The notes under the pieces: generated by a model
Told to the model about the DNA's origin: nothing
Database searches by the model: none
The model's input: the letters and a program-made list of their open reading frames with translations, nothing else
Program-made: the position numbers and the translations under genes
Shown: positions 1 through 8,674 of the stretch, in pieces
How the letters are laid out: each line of letters opens with the position of its first letter
Position numbering within the stretch: the first letter of the stretch is position 1
Assembly: GCA_937138345.1 (NCBI GenBank)
Contig: CAKZOW010000045.1
Span: forward strand, 1-33,390
Source of the DNA: an uncultured archaeon
Lineage (GTDB): Archaea; Nanobdellota; Nanobdellia; Woesearchaeales; UBA583
Direction of reading: 5' to 3'
DNA length: 33,390 nucleotides

Positions 1-1355
1 TTGTCTTTATCGTATCCTTTTTCTTTATATCCTTCTTTGTAGGTAATTGTTGATTTTTCATCAGTAAATTCCATGATATCTCCAATAGCTGGAAGGAAAA
101 CATTTGTATTAGTTAAATTTTCATGAGCAAATGCACGAGTCGCTCTAAGAGCATCACAATCTCCGTGTTGAAGAATTAAGTTTTTAGGTTTCATTTTAAG
201 AAGCATATCTCTAATTGAAGCTTGACCATAATGAGCTGAAAAATCATATTTCATAACTTGTGCTTTTACGGAATATTTTTTGTGATTTTTGTAAAATACT
301 TTGTTTTCTAATATTTCTCTTCCAGTAGTTCCTTTTGCTTGATATCCTGTTAAGATAATATAATTATCTTTATCGTGACACATTTTTTCAACATATGTTA
401 CAACAGGTCCACCTTGTACCATACCTGAAGTTGATACTATCACAGCTCCTTTTTTGTGAGCTATTTTTTCTCTCTCTGTTGGTTTTGCTACAACGTGACA
501 TTTTTTGAACATTTTTTCAAGAATTTCTTTATTATTAATGTAAGGATCATCAGATTTTACATACATCTCAGTTAATTTTCTTGCCATTCCATCAAGATAA
601 ATAGGAGCATCTATGTTTAATCTATCGAGTAAAATTAAAATTTCTTGTGCTCTTCCAACACTAAATACTGGAATTAATGCAGATCCACCTCCACGCAGAC
701 ATTCTTCAACGGATTCGATGAGTTCTTTTTCACAATCTTCTCTTGGAGGATGAATTCTATCACCGTAAGTATTTTCAGTAATTAAAATATCTATATCTTG
801 AAATTTGTCAACATCTGAGGGAACCATAAGAAGAGTATCTTCATTATTCATATCGGCAGTGTAGAGAAGAGTTTTTCCTTCAACATTCATCAAAATTGAA
901 GCACCTCCAGGGATATGTCCTGAGTTTAGGTATTGGAATTTAACTTTTCCATCTTTTGTTTCATACTCAGTATCATATTTTACATGTTTAACATCTTTTT
1001 CAACTTTTTTAATATCTCTTTCAAGATATGCTGGATGAAGATGTTTTAATTTTTCTAGATGATATGAATCTTGAAGTAACATATTAGTTGTTTTCCAAGT
1101 CATCTTTGTTGTGTAAATAGGACAATTTAGTTGTTTGTGTTCAAGCATTGGAAGTGCACCAGAGTGATCTAGATGTGCGTGGGAGAGAAATACTCCATCG
1201 AGTTGGTGAATTTTATCGAGTTCTTTTGGATATTCGTTACCATAGGAAGTAAATTTAACTCCTGCATCTAGTAGATATCTTTTATCTTTTGTCTGAACTT
1301 CAATACATGATTTTCCAACTTCTCCTGCTGCTCCGTGAAATATTATTTTAACCAT
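1..1355 (-). CDS. beta-CASP metallo-beta-lactamase ribonuclease, aCPSF2/RNase J-like (3' end outside window)
   Basis: The first 451 codons are in the window and the reading frame runs off its left edge without a stop, so the C-terminus is missing. The metallo-beta-lactamase core is visible: HAHLDH at residues 59-64 (zinc-binding HxHxDH), then GHIPGGAS, and TENTYGDR. The beta-CASP part follows: SVGRAQE, STSGMVQGGP, FSAHYGQ and QHGD (beta-CASP motifs B and C). There is no KH domain before the nuclease, since the MBL fold starts at residue 3, so this is the short aCPSF2/RNase J-like type and not aCPSF1/FttA with N-terminal KH domains. Known members are RNA endo/exonucleases in archaeal RNA decay and processing. 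It is divergent from the MgtC-like gene at 1500. Family assignment is firm; the exact subfamily less so. Confidence 0.9.
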   Translation of the reverse strand, partial: MVKIIFHGAAGEVGKSCIEVQTKDKRYLLDAGVKFTSYGNEYPKELDKIHQLDGVFLSHAHLDHSGALPMLEHKQLNCPIYTTKMTWKTTNMLLQDSYHLEKLKHLHPAYLERDIKKVEKDVKHVKYDTEYETKDGKVKFQYLNSGHIPGGASILMNVEGKTLLYTADMNNEDTLLMVPSDVDKFQDIDILITENTYGDRIHPPREDCEKELIESVEECLRGGGSALIPVFSVGRAQEILILLDRLNIDAPIYLDGMARKLTEMYVKSDDPYINNKEILEKMFKKCHVVAKPTEREKIAHKKGAVIVSTSGMVQGGPVVTYVEKMCHDKDNYIILTGYQAKGTTGREILENKVFYKNHKKYSVKAQVMKYDFSAHYGQASIRDMLLKMKPKNLILQHGDCDALRATRAFAHENLTNTNVFLPAIGDIMEFTDEKSTITYKEGYKEKGYDKD

Positions 1356-1499
1356 TTTTAATCATAGTATGTATTTTTGAGTTTATTTTGTAAACAAAGT
1401 AAACTCAATAATTGTACATCTAATACTTTTTGAGATATCTTCTTTATTAATATTTATCACTTTAATTAAAGGATGAAATAACAGCAACATTTTTATCAT
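1356..1499. other. Divergent promoter region
   Basis: These 144 bases separate two divergent genes. On the plus strand, TTTAATTAAA at 1461-1470 lies 30-39 nt before the ATG at 1500 and is a plausible TATA box. On the minus strand an A-rich stretch near 1384-1391 is about 33 nt from the nuclease start. I see no RNA gene or repeat. Confidence 0.4.
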
Positions 1500-2873
1500 A
1501 TGAACTTTTTAGTTAGAATAAACTTTAATAAATATAAAAATAGCATTTTGTCTATGTTAGATTCTTTATTAGTTGGGTTTTTTTTATCTCTTCTTTTAGG
1601 AGCAGTTATTGGTGCTCAGAGAGAGATGACCCTTCAAAAATTTAAAAAACAAGATTTTGCAGGTTTTAGAACTTATACTATTATTACTATGCTTGGGTTT
1701 TTATTAGGATATTTATCATTTGTAAGATTAGATGAGATGTATATTGCTTTAGTAGGAATTTTAGGTATGTTTGCATTTTCTCTTGTTGCATATAAACAGG
1801 TAAGTGTAAGAGGAAAAGATGTTTCAATTATTTCAGAAATTAGTGCAGTTGTGATGTTTATAGTAGGGATTTTAGTAGCACTTCAGGAATATTATTTTTC
1901 AGTTATTGTTACATTTATTTTGACATCTCTTGTTGCAGTTGGAAATCAATTACATGGTTTTGCTAAAAAACTTACAACTAATGAGGTGTTTGCATCCTTA
2001 AAATTTGCATTAATTTCAATTATTGTTTTACCTCTTCTACCAAATAGAAATTATTCTCTCTATGATATGTCTGGAATTAGAGAGATGCTTCTTCATTTTG
2101 GCCTATCTCAAGATTTTTTAATTGCAATGAATGTATTTAATCCTTTTGAAATTTGGCTTATGGTTGTGTTTGTCTCAGCAATTGCTTTTGTAGGTTATAT
2201 ATTAATGAGAACTATTGGCGCTCAAAAAGGTATTTTATATACTGGTTTTTTAGGAGGGCTTATGTCTTCAACAGCACTTACTTCTTCATTTTCAATAGAG
2301 AGTAAAAGAATTCCTTTTGCACTTACTCCTCTAGCCATTGGAGTTATTGTTGCATGTTCAATTATGTTTTATAGAATTATTTTTACAGTATCTATTTTAT
2401 TTCCATCTTTGGTTTCTCTGCTTTTTATTCCTATGGGGATTATGGGGAGTGTTGGTTTGCTGCTTGCCTTTTTTTTATTTAAAAAATCTAAAAAAGATCA
2501 TAAACAAGAATTTAAGGTAGATACTCCTTTTGCATTAAAGCCTGCCTTTTTTTTTGCTGGTTTTTATGTTGGAATAATTTTTTTAGCACAGGCAATGCTT
2601 TATTATTTTGGAGAAAGTGGTGTTTTATTAGTTGCATTTTTATCAGGGATTGCAGATGTTGATGCAATTACTATTTCTTTAGCAAGACTTTCTGCAGATG
2701 GTGTTATTTCTTCTAAATTAGCAGTTCTAGGGATTGTTATTGCTGCGTTTTCAAATACAATTGTTAAGGCTGGAATCGCATATTCTCTTGGGGCAAAGAA
2801 ATTCGCAAAATATATATTTATAGTATTTTCTTTGATAATCTTATCAGGAGTTCTTACATTATTATTTATTTGA
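1500..2873 (+). CDS. MgtC/SapB-DUF4010 family integral membrane protein
   Basis: A 457-residue polytopic membrane protein with a dozen or so hydrophobic segments. Residues about 20-140 match the MgtC/SapB membrane domain (LLLGAVIGAQREM, then FRTYTIITMLGFLLGYLS). The C-terminal half has the hallmarks of DUF4010: GGLMSSTALTSSFS and GIADVDAITISLARLS. Such fusion proteins of 420-460 residues are widespread; their transport or regulatory role is not settled. The start at 1500 leaves 18 polar residues before the first membrane segment; Met19 (1554) is an alternative that begins right at the MgtC domain. Its end overlaps the convergent minus-strand gene by 8 bases. Confidence 0.85.
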   Translation: MNFLVRINFNKYKNSILSMLDSLLVGFFLSLLLGAVIGAQREMTLQKFKKQDFAGFRTYTIITMLGFLLGYLSFVRLDEMYIALVGILGMFAFSLVAYKQVSVRGKDVSIISEISAVVMFIVGILVALQEYYFSVIVTFILTSLVAVGNQLHGFAKKLTTNEVFASLKFALISIIVLPLLPNRNYSLYDMSGIREMLLHFGLSQDFLIAMNVFNPFEIWLMVVFVSAIAFVGYILMRTIGAQKGILYTGFLGGLMSSTALTSSFSIESKRIPFALTPLAIGVIVACSIMFYRIIFTVSILFPSLVSLLFIPMGIMGSVGLLLAFFLFKKSKKDHKQEFKVDTPFALKPAFFFAGFYVGIIFLAQAMLYYFGESGVLLVAFLSGIADVDAITISLARLSADGVISSKLAVLGIVIAAFSNTIVKAGIAYSLGAKKFAKYIFIVFSLIILSGVLTLLFI

Positions 2874-3528
2874 AATGTTTATCGATGATTCCTTTTATTT
2901 TATCATAACATTTTCTTTTCATTACTTCAATTTCATGATCAACATTTTTTTCAAACCACATTTTTGACATAATTTCTTTGAGATATTCTTCAGAAAAAGG
3001 AGTCCATTTTGTTATGTATTGAAGCTTTTTGAACTTTTCTCTAAGAACTACGTTTTTGTATTCCATTTTATTTCTAAGTTCCCAACCTCCATCTTGGAGA
3101 GTAATTTTATTATTTCCATCTAAAATTTCTACATTTCTCATATTACGATTTGATAAATTAAGTTCAAAGGTAACTACAGATTCATCTTTATATAAAGGTC
3201 CTGTTTTTTTAGCTTTCCAGATAATTTCTACATCAAATGCTCCATCTCCTTTATCACACCAAAAGAATTTTTGCTCATACATGTTTTTGTTTCTTTTGAG
3301 TTGTTTAGTGTCTGCGAGTTCTCCTTTTTTTAATTTAGATGTTGCATTTACATTAGAAAAAAATTTAGGGTCTTTATCCCAAGTAATATCATCCCATCCA
3401 GATTCTGTTAGTGTTTTACCTAGTTCTGTGTAAAAATCTCTTAAATTCATTTGTTTACCGTAGGCGTATTTTCCACCGTCCATAAAGGTTGCTGTAAGAG
3501 ATCCATCATCTTGAATTGAATAATCCAT
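2866..3528 (-). CDS. Conserved-looking hypothetical protein, soluble
   Basis: A 220-residue protein with no signal peptide and no membrane segment; I do not recognise the family. It opens with MDYSIQDDGSLTATFMDGG and alternates strand-like stretches (WCDKGDGAFDVEIIWKAKK, SVVTFELNLSNRNM) with a basic, helical C-terminus containing one Cys in KRKCYDKIKGI. The mix of many Lys/Asp and Trp residues suggests a compact soluble alpha/beta protein. It is convergent with the MgtC-like gene (8-base overlap) and divergent from the helicase at 3641. The minus-strand stretch 3550-3562 (AGTTTAAAAATAA) is a plausible TATA box about 26 nt upstream, supporting this start. Confidence 0.7.
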   Translation of the reverse strand: MDYSIQDDGSLTATFMDGGKYAYGKQMNLRDFYTELGKTLTESGWDDITWDKDPKFFSNVNATSKLKKGELADTKQLKRNKNMYEQKFFWCDKGDGAFDVEIIWKAKKTGPLYKDESVVTFELNLSNRNMRNVEILDGNNKITLQDGGWELRNKMEYKNVVLREKFKKLQYITKWTPFSEEYLKEIMSKMWFEKNVDHEIEVMKRKCYDKIKGIIDKHFK

Positions 3529-3640
3529 AAGAATTTCTAAGAAATATTATTTTTAAACTTTTGTTGTATCTTTTTTATATTACTTAATATGTGTTTTTCA
3601 AAATGCTTGTTTTTCTACTTTTTTTATAGCATACTTTTAT

Positions 3641-5362
3641 ATGCATATGAGTACTAATTTTAGTATGGATGAAGTAAAAGTACTAGGTTCTAAATCAATT
3701 ACTGTTGAGAGTAAAGAATCAATTATTAATTTGGTTTTAGATACTTTAGCTATAGAAAAACAACTTCTTATTTTCAATAATTCTAAAAATTCTTCAGAAG
3801 CTACAGCAGAAAAAATTGCAATGGCTCTAAAGAAGAAAAAGACAGTTACTCATCAAAAAGAACTCTCTCAACTCTCAGAGCAAATATTAAAAGTAATGCA
3901 ATCACCTACCAAACAATGTAGAAGACTTGCAAAATGTGTGGAGCAAGGAATTGCATTTCATCACAGTGGTCTTGTTTCAAAACAGAGATATTTAATTGAA
4001 GAGAATTTTAAGAAAGGAATTATTAAAGTGATTTCAAGCACACCAACTCTTGCTGCAGGGCTTAATCTTCCAGCATATAAGGTAATTATTAAAGATTATA
4101 AAAGATATTCTTCTAGAGGATTTAATGATATTCCAGTTTTAGAATTTATGCAAATGGCAGGCCGTGCAGGAAGGCCAGGTCATGAAGATATAGGACACTC
4201 AGTAGTTCATATCAAAGATGATAATGAATTAGAGAGAGTGATTAAGAAATATATTCATGGTAAACCTGAAGAGATTTATTCAAAATTAGCAGTTGAACCT
4301 ACTCTTAAAATGTATGTTTTATCTTTAGTTTCCATGGATATTATTAACACTGAAGATGAGATTAAGGAATTTTTTAAAAATACTTTATACGGAGAACAAT
4401 ACCATGATTTAGAGGGTCTTTATTATAATATTTTTAAAGTTTTGAAAATATTAAAAGAGTATCAATTTGTACGAGAGGATGATAATTATTATGTTGCAAC
4501 AACTCTTGGAAAAAAAGTATCAGAGCTTTATTTAAATCCAGATACTGCTCATTTATTTTTGAGTCATTTTGATACATTTGTAAAAACTTTGGGGTCAAAA
4601 TATGTTTCAAGACAACATGTTTTTAATTTAATTCAATTATTTTCAACAACTATGGAGATGAAACCTCTATTTAGGATGGGTAAAAAAGAGGAAGAACATT
4701 ATATGCAACTCGCAGATGATGTTCAAGAAGAGTTATTTGTTGAATATGATCCTTTTGAACAAGATTTACAGGATTTTATGAATGGGTTAAAGACGGCTGA
4801 GATTATGCAAGATTGGATTGAGGAAGCACCTGAAGAATATATCTCTGAGAAGTATTCAATAACTCCAGGAGAGCTGCATTTTAAAAAAGAAGTTATAGAT
4901 TGGCTTTTATATTGTTTGGAGGAGTTTTCACAACTTAGAAAACAATTTTATCTTAAAAATTATTTTAATAAATTACGACAGAGATTTAAATCAGGAATTA
5001 AGGATGATGTTTTAGTTCTCATTTCTCTTAAGGGAGTTGGAAGAGTAAGGGCTAGGAAACTAAAAAAAGCAGGATTTGGTACTCTCTCAGATTTGCGTTC
5101 TGCAACATTTGAGCAACTCTCAAGAGTAATAGGAGATGCACTTACAATTTCAATTAAAAAAGAATTACATGGAGAAACTTATGAGCAAGATTTTTCTCAT
5201 GAATTAAAGCAAGTTGAAAAATTCTCAAGATCTTCAAAACCTAAGGAAATTAGAGTGAGAGAAGTAACAGAAGTAGAGGTAGATGAATTAGTAGAAGAGA
5301 CACAAAATTTTGAGAAAGAAAAAGAAGAAGCTAAACAAAAAGGTTTATTGCAGTATTTTTGA
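3641..5362 (+). CDS. hel308: Hel308-type helicase, C-terminal half only (RecA2, winged helix, ratchet, HhH)
   Basis: Hel308 (Hjm) is an archaeal SF2 3'-5' helicase acting at stalled replication forks. Here 573 residues begin just before the second RecA domain. Visible motifs are a motif IV-like LLIFNNSKNSSEATAEK (43-58), AFHHSGL (105-111), motif V VISSTPTLAAGLNLPA (130-145) and motif VI QMAGRAGRPG (171-180) with its Arg fingers. Winged-helix and ratchet regions follow, then a helix-hairpin-helix (LKGVGRVRARKLKKAGF, about 470-490). Walker A and the DExH box are absent, and the 112 bases upstream cannot encode them. The last eight residues, QKGLLQYF, form a PCNA-interacting (PIP) box. The frame is long and intact, so a split gene is likelier than decay. 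A TATA-like TTTTTATA at 3619-3628 could equally serve Met3 at 3647. Confidence 0.88.
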   Translation: MHMSTNFSMDEVKVLGSKSITVESKESIINLVLDTLAIEKQLLIFNNSKNSSEATAEKIAMALKKKKTVTHQKELSQLSEQILKVMQSPTKQCRRLAKCVEQGIAFHHSGLVSKQRYLIEENFKKGIIKVISSTPTLAAGLNLPAYKVIIKDYKRYSSRGFNDIPVLEFMQMAGRAGRPGHEDIGHSVVHIKDDNELERVIKKYIHGKPEEIYSKLAVEPTLKMYVLSLVSMDIINTEDEIKEFFKNTLYGEQYHDLEGLYYNIFKVLKILKEYQFVREDDNYYVATTLGKKVSELYLNPDTAHLFLSHFDTFVKTLGSKYVSRQHVFNLIQLFSTTMEMKPLFRMGKKEEEHYMQLADDVQEELFVEYDPFEQDLQDFMNGLKTAEIMQDWIEEAPEEYISEKYSITPGELHFKKEVIDWLLYCLEEFSQLRKQFYLKNYFNKLRQRFKSGIKDDVLVLISLKGVGRVRARKLKKAGFGTLSDLRSATFEQLSRVIGDALTISIKKELHGETYEQDFSHELKQVEKFSRSSKPKEIRVREVTEVEVDELVEETQNFEKEKEEAKQKGLLQYF

Positions 5363-5526
5363 GTTATCTTTTATGTTGTTTAATTGATTTTATTTTCATT
5401 TTAAAGCTATTTTTTTCAATAATAAATATTTTCTTAAGAATATTATTTTATTTAATGAGAAAATCCTTTATTCCAAACCTTTATATAATCATTTTTCTTA
5501 GTTTTTTATAGGTTATTTATTAAAAA
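5363..5526. promoter_or_regulatory. pan operon promoter region
   Basis: TTTATATAAT at 5480-5489 is a near-consensus archaeal TATA box with a purine-rich BRE-like CCAAAC just before it. The expected transcription start is near 5510, giving PAN a leader of roughly 17 nt. Upstream at 5425-5444 there is an imperfect palindrome (AATATT..CTTAAG..AATATT) that could be a helicase-gene terminator or an operator. Nothing else is seen in these 164 bases. Confidence 0.65.
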
Positions 5527-6690
5527 ATGGAAGAAACACAAACAAAACAACCAGGATCTCCTCAAGAAGATCCGCTTTATGCTATTTCTTATGAAAATGC
5601 AAGACTTGAAGAAGAGAATAAAAATCTTAAAAGGACTGTGCAATTTTATCAGGCAGAATTAGAAAAGTTTAGAACTCCTCCATTTATAGTATCAGAAGTT
5701 ATTTCTATTACTGATGAACAAAAAGCAATTGTAAAATTACCAAATCAGAGTAATTTTTTAGTAGAAATCTCAAATACAATGAAAGAAGATTTGAAAGTAG
5801 GGGATACAGTTGTTAATGAACAAAAATCATTAGTTGTAACAGATAAAATTAATTTATCTAAAAATTTTCCAGTTGAGAATTATGTGATTGTAAGCCATGA
5901 TCTTAAAGTGAGTTGGAAAGATATTGGTGGTTTATCTAGAGAAGTTGAGAAGGTAAAAGAAGTTTTAGAGATGCCATTAAAAGATCCAAAAACATTTGAA
6001 GAGATGGGAATTACACCACCAAAAGGAGTTCTGCTTTATGGACCTCCAGGAACTGGAAAAACTATGATTGCTAAGGCTCTTGCAAAAGAGACAAATGCAA
6101 CATTTATTGAACTAGTAGGTTCAGAGTTAGTTCAGAAATTTATTGGAGAAGGAGCAAAGCTTGTTAAGGAATTATTTCAGATGGCAAGAGAAAAAGGACC
6201 AACTATTATTTTTATTGATGAAGTTGATGCTATTGCAGCGAGAAGAGTTGAGAATGGAACTTCAGGAGAGAGAGAAGTTCAAAGAACATTTATGCAGCTT
6301 TTAGGAGAAATTGACGGATTTGACGCATTATCTAATGTAAAAATCATTGCAGCAACAAATAGAATTGATATCTTAGATGAGGCAATCATTAGACCAGGTA
6401 GACTTGAGAGACACATTGAAGTTAAACCACCAGAAGTTGAAGGAAGATTAGAGATTTTAAAAATTCATACAAAATCTATGAAATTAAAAAAACATGTAGA
6501 TTTGCAAGAAATTGCTCAAAAAGCAGATCATTTTTCAGGAGCAGAGTTAAAGGCACTGACAACAGAGGCAGGATATTTAGCAATTAAGAATAAAAAATCA
6601 GAAATTTCGCAAGAGCATCTTTTAGAAGCTATTGAAATTGTTAAAGAAAAAGAAGATGTCTATGAACCTTTAACTCATAGTTATAATTAA
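5527..6690 (+). CDS. pan: Proteasome-activating nucleotidase (PAN), AAA+ ATPase
   Basis: PAN forms a hexameric ring that unfolds substrates and feeds them into the archaeal 20S proteasome. In order: an N-terminal coiled coil (about 20-47), an OB domain (about 50-115), then the AAA+ module with Walker A GPPGTGKT (about 178), Walker B IIFIDEVDA, the second region of homology (AATNRIDILDEAIIRPGR) and a C-terminal helical domain. At 387 residues it is somewhat shorter than typical PAN (about 400-430), mainly at the N-terminus. The protein ends in Ser-Tyr-Asn: the penultimate Tyr of the HbYX docking motif is kept but the hydrophobic residue before it is Ser. It is the first gene of an apparent five-gene operon, with 6 bases to the next ATG. 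No proteasome subunit genes are in the window. Confidence 0.95.
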   Translation: MEETQTKQPGSPQEDPLYAISYENARLEEENKNLKRTVQFYQAELEKFRTPPFIVSEVISITDEQKAIVKLPNQSNFLVEISNTMKEDLKVGDTVVNEQKSLVVTDKINLSKNFPVENYVIVSHDLKVSWKDIGGLSREVEKVKEVLEMPLKDPKTFEEMGITPPKGVLLYGPPGTGKTMIAKALAKETNATFIELVGSELVQKFIGEGAKLVKELFQMAREKGPTIIFIDEVDAIAARRVENGTSGEREVQRTFMQLLGEIDGFDALSNVKIIAATNRIDILDEAIIRPGRLERHIEVKPPEVEGRLEILKIHTKSMKLKKHVDLQEIAQKADHFSGAELKALTTEAGYLAIKNKKSEISQEHLLEAIEIVKEKEDVYEPLTHSYN

Positions 6691-6696
6691 TTTAAA

Positions 6697-7377
6697 ATGA
6701 TTAGTAAGAAGAGAAGAAATTTTTTGTTTTTAGAAGCAGGAATTTTAACTTTTCTTATTTATATCATTGCTTTACTTTTAACTGGATATTTAGATACACA
6801 TAGAATTTCTTTTTTGGAAAATGAACATAAAAAATTTGAAATTATAGAGGAGAGTAGTTTTGCTCAAACTTATTTTTTAGAGGAATTTGAGGAAGAGTAT
6901 TCTTGTTCAGATTTTAAAACTGCAATTTATAATAAAAATATTGAACTTAGAAAAATTGGAGAAGACCTAGGTAATTTTGGTTCATTGTTTTTAGAATCAA
7001 ATGTGAAAAATGGAGAATATTATAAGGAAGTTTATTACTTAAATCAATTAGATGTATATTTTCAAATTAGTGCATATAATGAAAAATGTCAGGAAAATAT
7101 TATTCCAGTATTTTATTTTTTTAGTGAATCTTCATCATTTGATGTTCAAGGAGCATATTTAGAACAGTTTGCATTAAATAATAGAAATGAGACATATGTT
7201 TTTTCATTTGATATTAATTTTAATAATAGTTATGTTATTACTTCATTAAAGGAATCTTTAGAAGTAACATCCTCTCCTTTTGTTAAAGTGGGAAATACTA
7301 CAATTAGTAATGGATGGATTTCCTCATTAAATGAGATATCTATTGAGTTTTTAAGACAAAGAGGTGAGATTCAATGA
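6697..7377 (+). CDS. Membrane-anchored thioredoxin-fold-like protein (paralog of 8675-9334)
   Basis: A 226-residue protein with one N-terminal membrane anchor (about 10-32) and an extracytoplasmic remainder. Its plan matches the 219-residue protein two genes downstream: anchor, helical region with a conserved Cys (C70), a second Cys (C131) just before a strand (IIPVFYFFSES), a QG..L segment where thioredoxins carry CxxC, and a proline (P194, SSPFVKV) where thioredoxins have the cis-Pro. There is no CxxC, so classical redox activity is unlikely; C70 and C131 could form a structural disulfide. The thioredoxin-like fold is inferred from the pattern. It starts 6 bases after PAN and overlaps the glycosyltransferase by 4 bases (ATGA), so it is co-transcribed. 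Confidence 0.75.
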   Translation: MISKKRRNFLFLEAGILTFLIYIIALLLTGYLDTHRISFLENEHKKFEIIEESSFAQTYFLEEFEEEYSCSDFKTAIYNKNIELRKIGEDLGNFGSLFLESNVKNGEYYKEVYYLNQLDVYFQISAYNEKCQENIIPVFYFFSESSSFDVQGAYLEQFALNNRNETYVFSFDINFNNSYVITSLKESLEVTSSPFVKVGNTTISNGWISSLNEISIEFLRQRGEIQ

Positions 7378-8669
7378 TAGAGCTTCCAGTAGTTATTTCC
7401 TTTATTACCCAAATTATTATTTTTATAGGTCTTTACTTTAGTTGTTTTTGGATTTTAGTGTTAATTAATTCAGAAAAAAGATCAAAACCTTCAGATTATT
7501 TTCCACCAATTTCTATTTTAATTCCTGCTTTTAATGAAGAAAAGGGGATTGTTAGGACTCTTGAGAGTTGTTTGAGATTAAATTACAAAGGAGAGTTGAA
7601 AATCTATGTTGTAAATGATGCATCAAGTGATTCTACTTTAGAAGTTGCTAGAGGATATGAAGATAGAGGAGTTATTGTAATTGATAAGAAAAAAAATGCT
7701 GGGAAGGCAGCAGCACTCAATACTGCATTGAAAAAAGTAACTACCGAGTATTTTGCTGTAGTTGATGCAGATTCAACTATTTCAGTTAATTCTTTAATGA
7801 GAGCAGTTCAATTTTTTAAAAGAGATGATTCTCAAAAAGTAGGTGCAGTTATTGCTAAAATGAGGCCTACTAATACATCAAAGAATATGCTTGAGAGGAT
7901 TCAGCTCATTGAATATATGATGGTTGGGCTTATGAGGTTTATGAGTGCAGTAATTTATCTTTTACATCTAACTCCTGGTGTTCTTAGTGTTTATAATACT
8001 AAATTAGTAAAGAAAGTAGGAGGATTTGACTCAGATAATTTAACTGAGGATTTCGAATTAGGAGTTAAAGTTAGAAAAGAAGGATATCTTATTGAATATT
8101 GCGAACAAGCAGAAGTTTATACTGAGACCCCAAATAATTTGTCTATTTTTTTAAAACAAAGAATTAGATGGTCTAGGGGATTTATTCAAACTCATAAAAA
8201 GCACAGAGATATTTTTTTTAATAAAAAGCACGGATTATTTGGTATTTATCAATTTCCAATGAATGTTTTAGGTCCTATTTTTTACTTTCTAGCGATTTTT
8301 GCAATCTCTTATAATGTTTACAAAGCTTTGTATGAATTTTTATTTAAGTTAATTAATACGCCAGATTTACTTCAATTTTGGCAATTTGACTCTTTACAAG
8401 ACATTTTTTTGACTATTGATTTTCAAATTAGTTTTTTAATTTGGATGAGTTTATTCTTCTTTTTTGTCTTTATTTGGGGAATTATTAAGTTTTATGGATA
8501 TAATTTTTTGAGGAAAAACTTTATTAAGAATATGGGAGCAATATTATTATATTTGATGGTTTATAACTATCTCTACATTTATGTGTGGATTGTCTCTTTA
8601 AAAAAAGAATTTTTTGGAGAGAGTTATGATTGGGGAACTAAAAAGGTGAACCATGAGGTTAAAAATTAA
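7374..8669 (+). CDS. Processive family-2 glycosyltransferase, membrane-embedded
   Basis: A 431-residue inverting GT2 enzyme of the cellulose/hyaluronan/poly-GlcNAc synthase kind. A membrane segment (about 5-31) precedes the cytoplasmic GT-A domain: ISILIPAFNEE (46-56), VVNDASSDST (79-88), metal-binding DAD (131-133), catalytic TED (224-226) and QRIRW (262-266), the QxxRW acceptor motif of processive enzymes. Three or so membrane segments follow (from about 288, 353 and 386). It probably polymerises or extends an envelope glycan; the sugar is unknown. GAGGTGAG 5-12 nt before the ATG is one of the few clear Shine-Dalgarno-like sequences here, fitting an internal operon gene with a 4-base overlap. 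It sits between two paralogous thioredoxin-like proteins. Confidence 0.9.
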   Translation: MIELPVVISFITQIIIFIGLYFSCFWILVLINSEKRSKPSDYFPPISILIPAFNEEKGIVRTLESCLRLNYKGELKIYVVNDASSDSTLEVARGYEDRGVIVIDKKKNAGKAAALNTALKKVTTEYFAVVDADSTISVNSLMRAVQFFKRDDSQKVGAVIAKMRPTNTSKNMLERIQLIEYMMVGLMRFMSAVIYLLHLTPGVLSVYNTKLVKKVGGFDSDNLTEDFELGVKVRKEGYLIEYCEQAEVYTETPNNLSIFLKQRIRWSRGFIQTHKKHRDIFFNKKHGLFGIYQFPMNVLGPIFYFLAIFAISYNVYKALYEFLFKLINTPDLLQFWQFDSLQDIFLTIDFQISFLIWMSLFFFFVFIWGIIKFYGYNFLRKNFIKNMGAILLYLMVYNYLYIYVWIVSLKKEFFGESYDWGTKKVNHEVKN

Positions 8670-8674
8670 TAAAA

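Noticed and set aside
3529-3640. Remnants of the missing Hel308 RecA1 domain, or a frameshift.
   Set aside because: The 112 bases contain no Walker A or DExH coding trace in any frame and read as a normal divergent promoter region.
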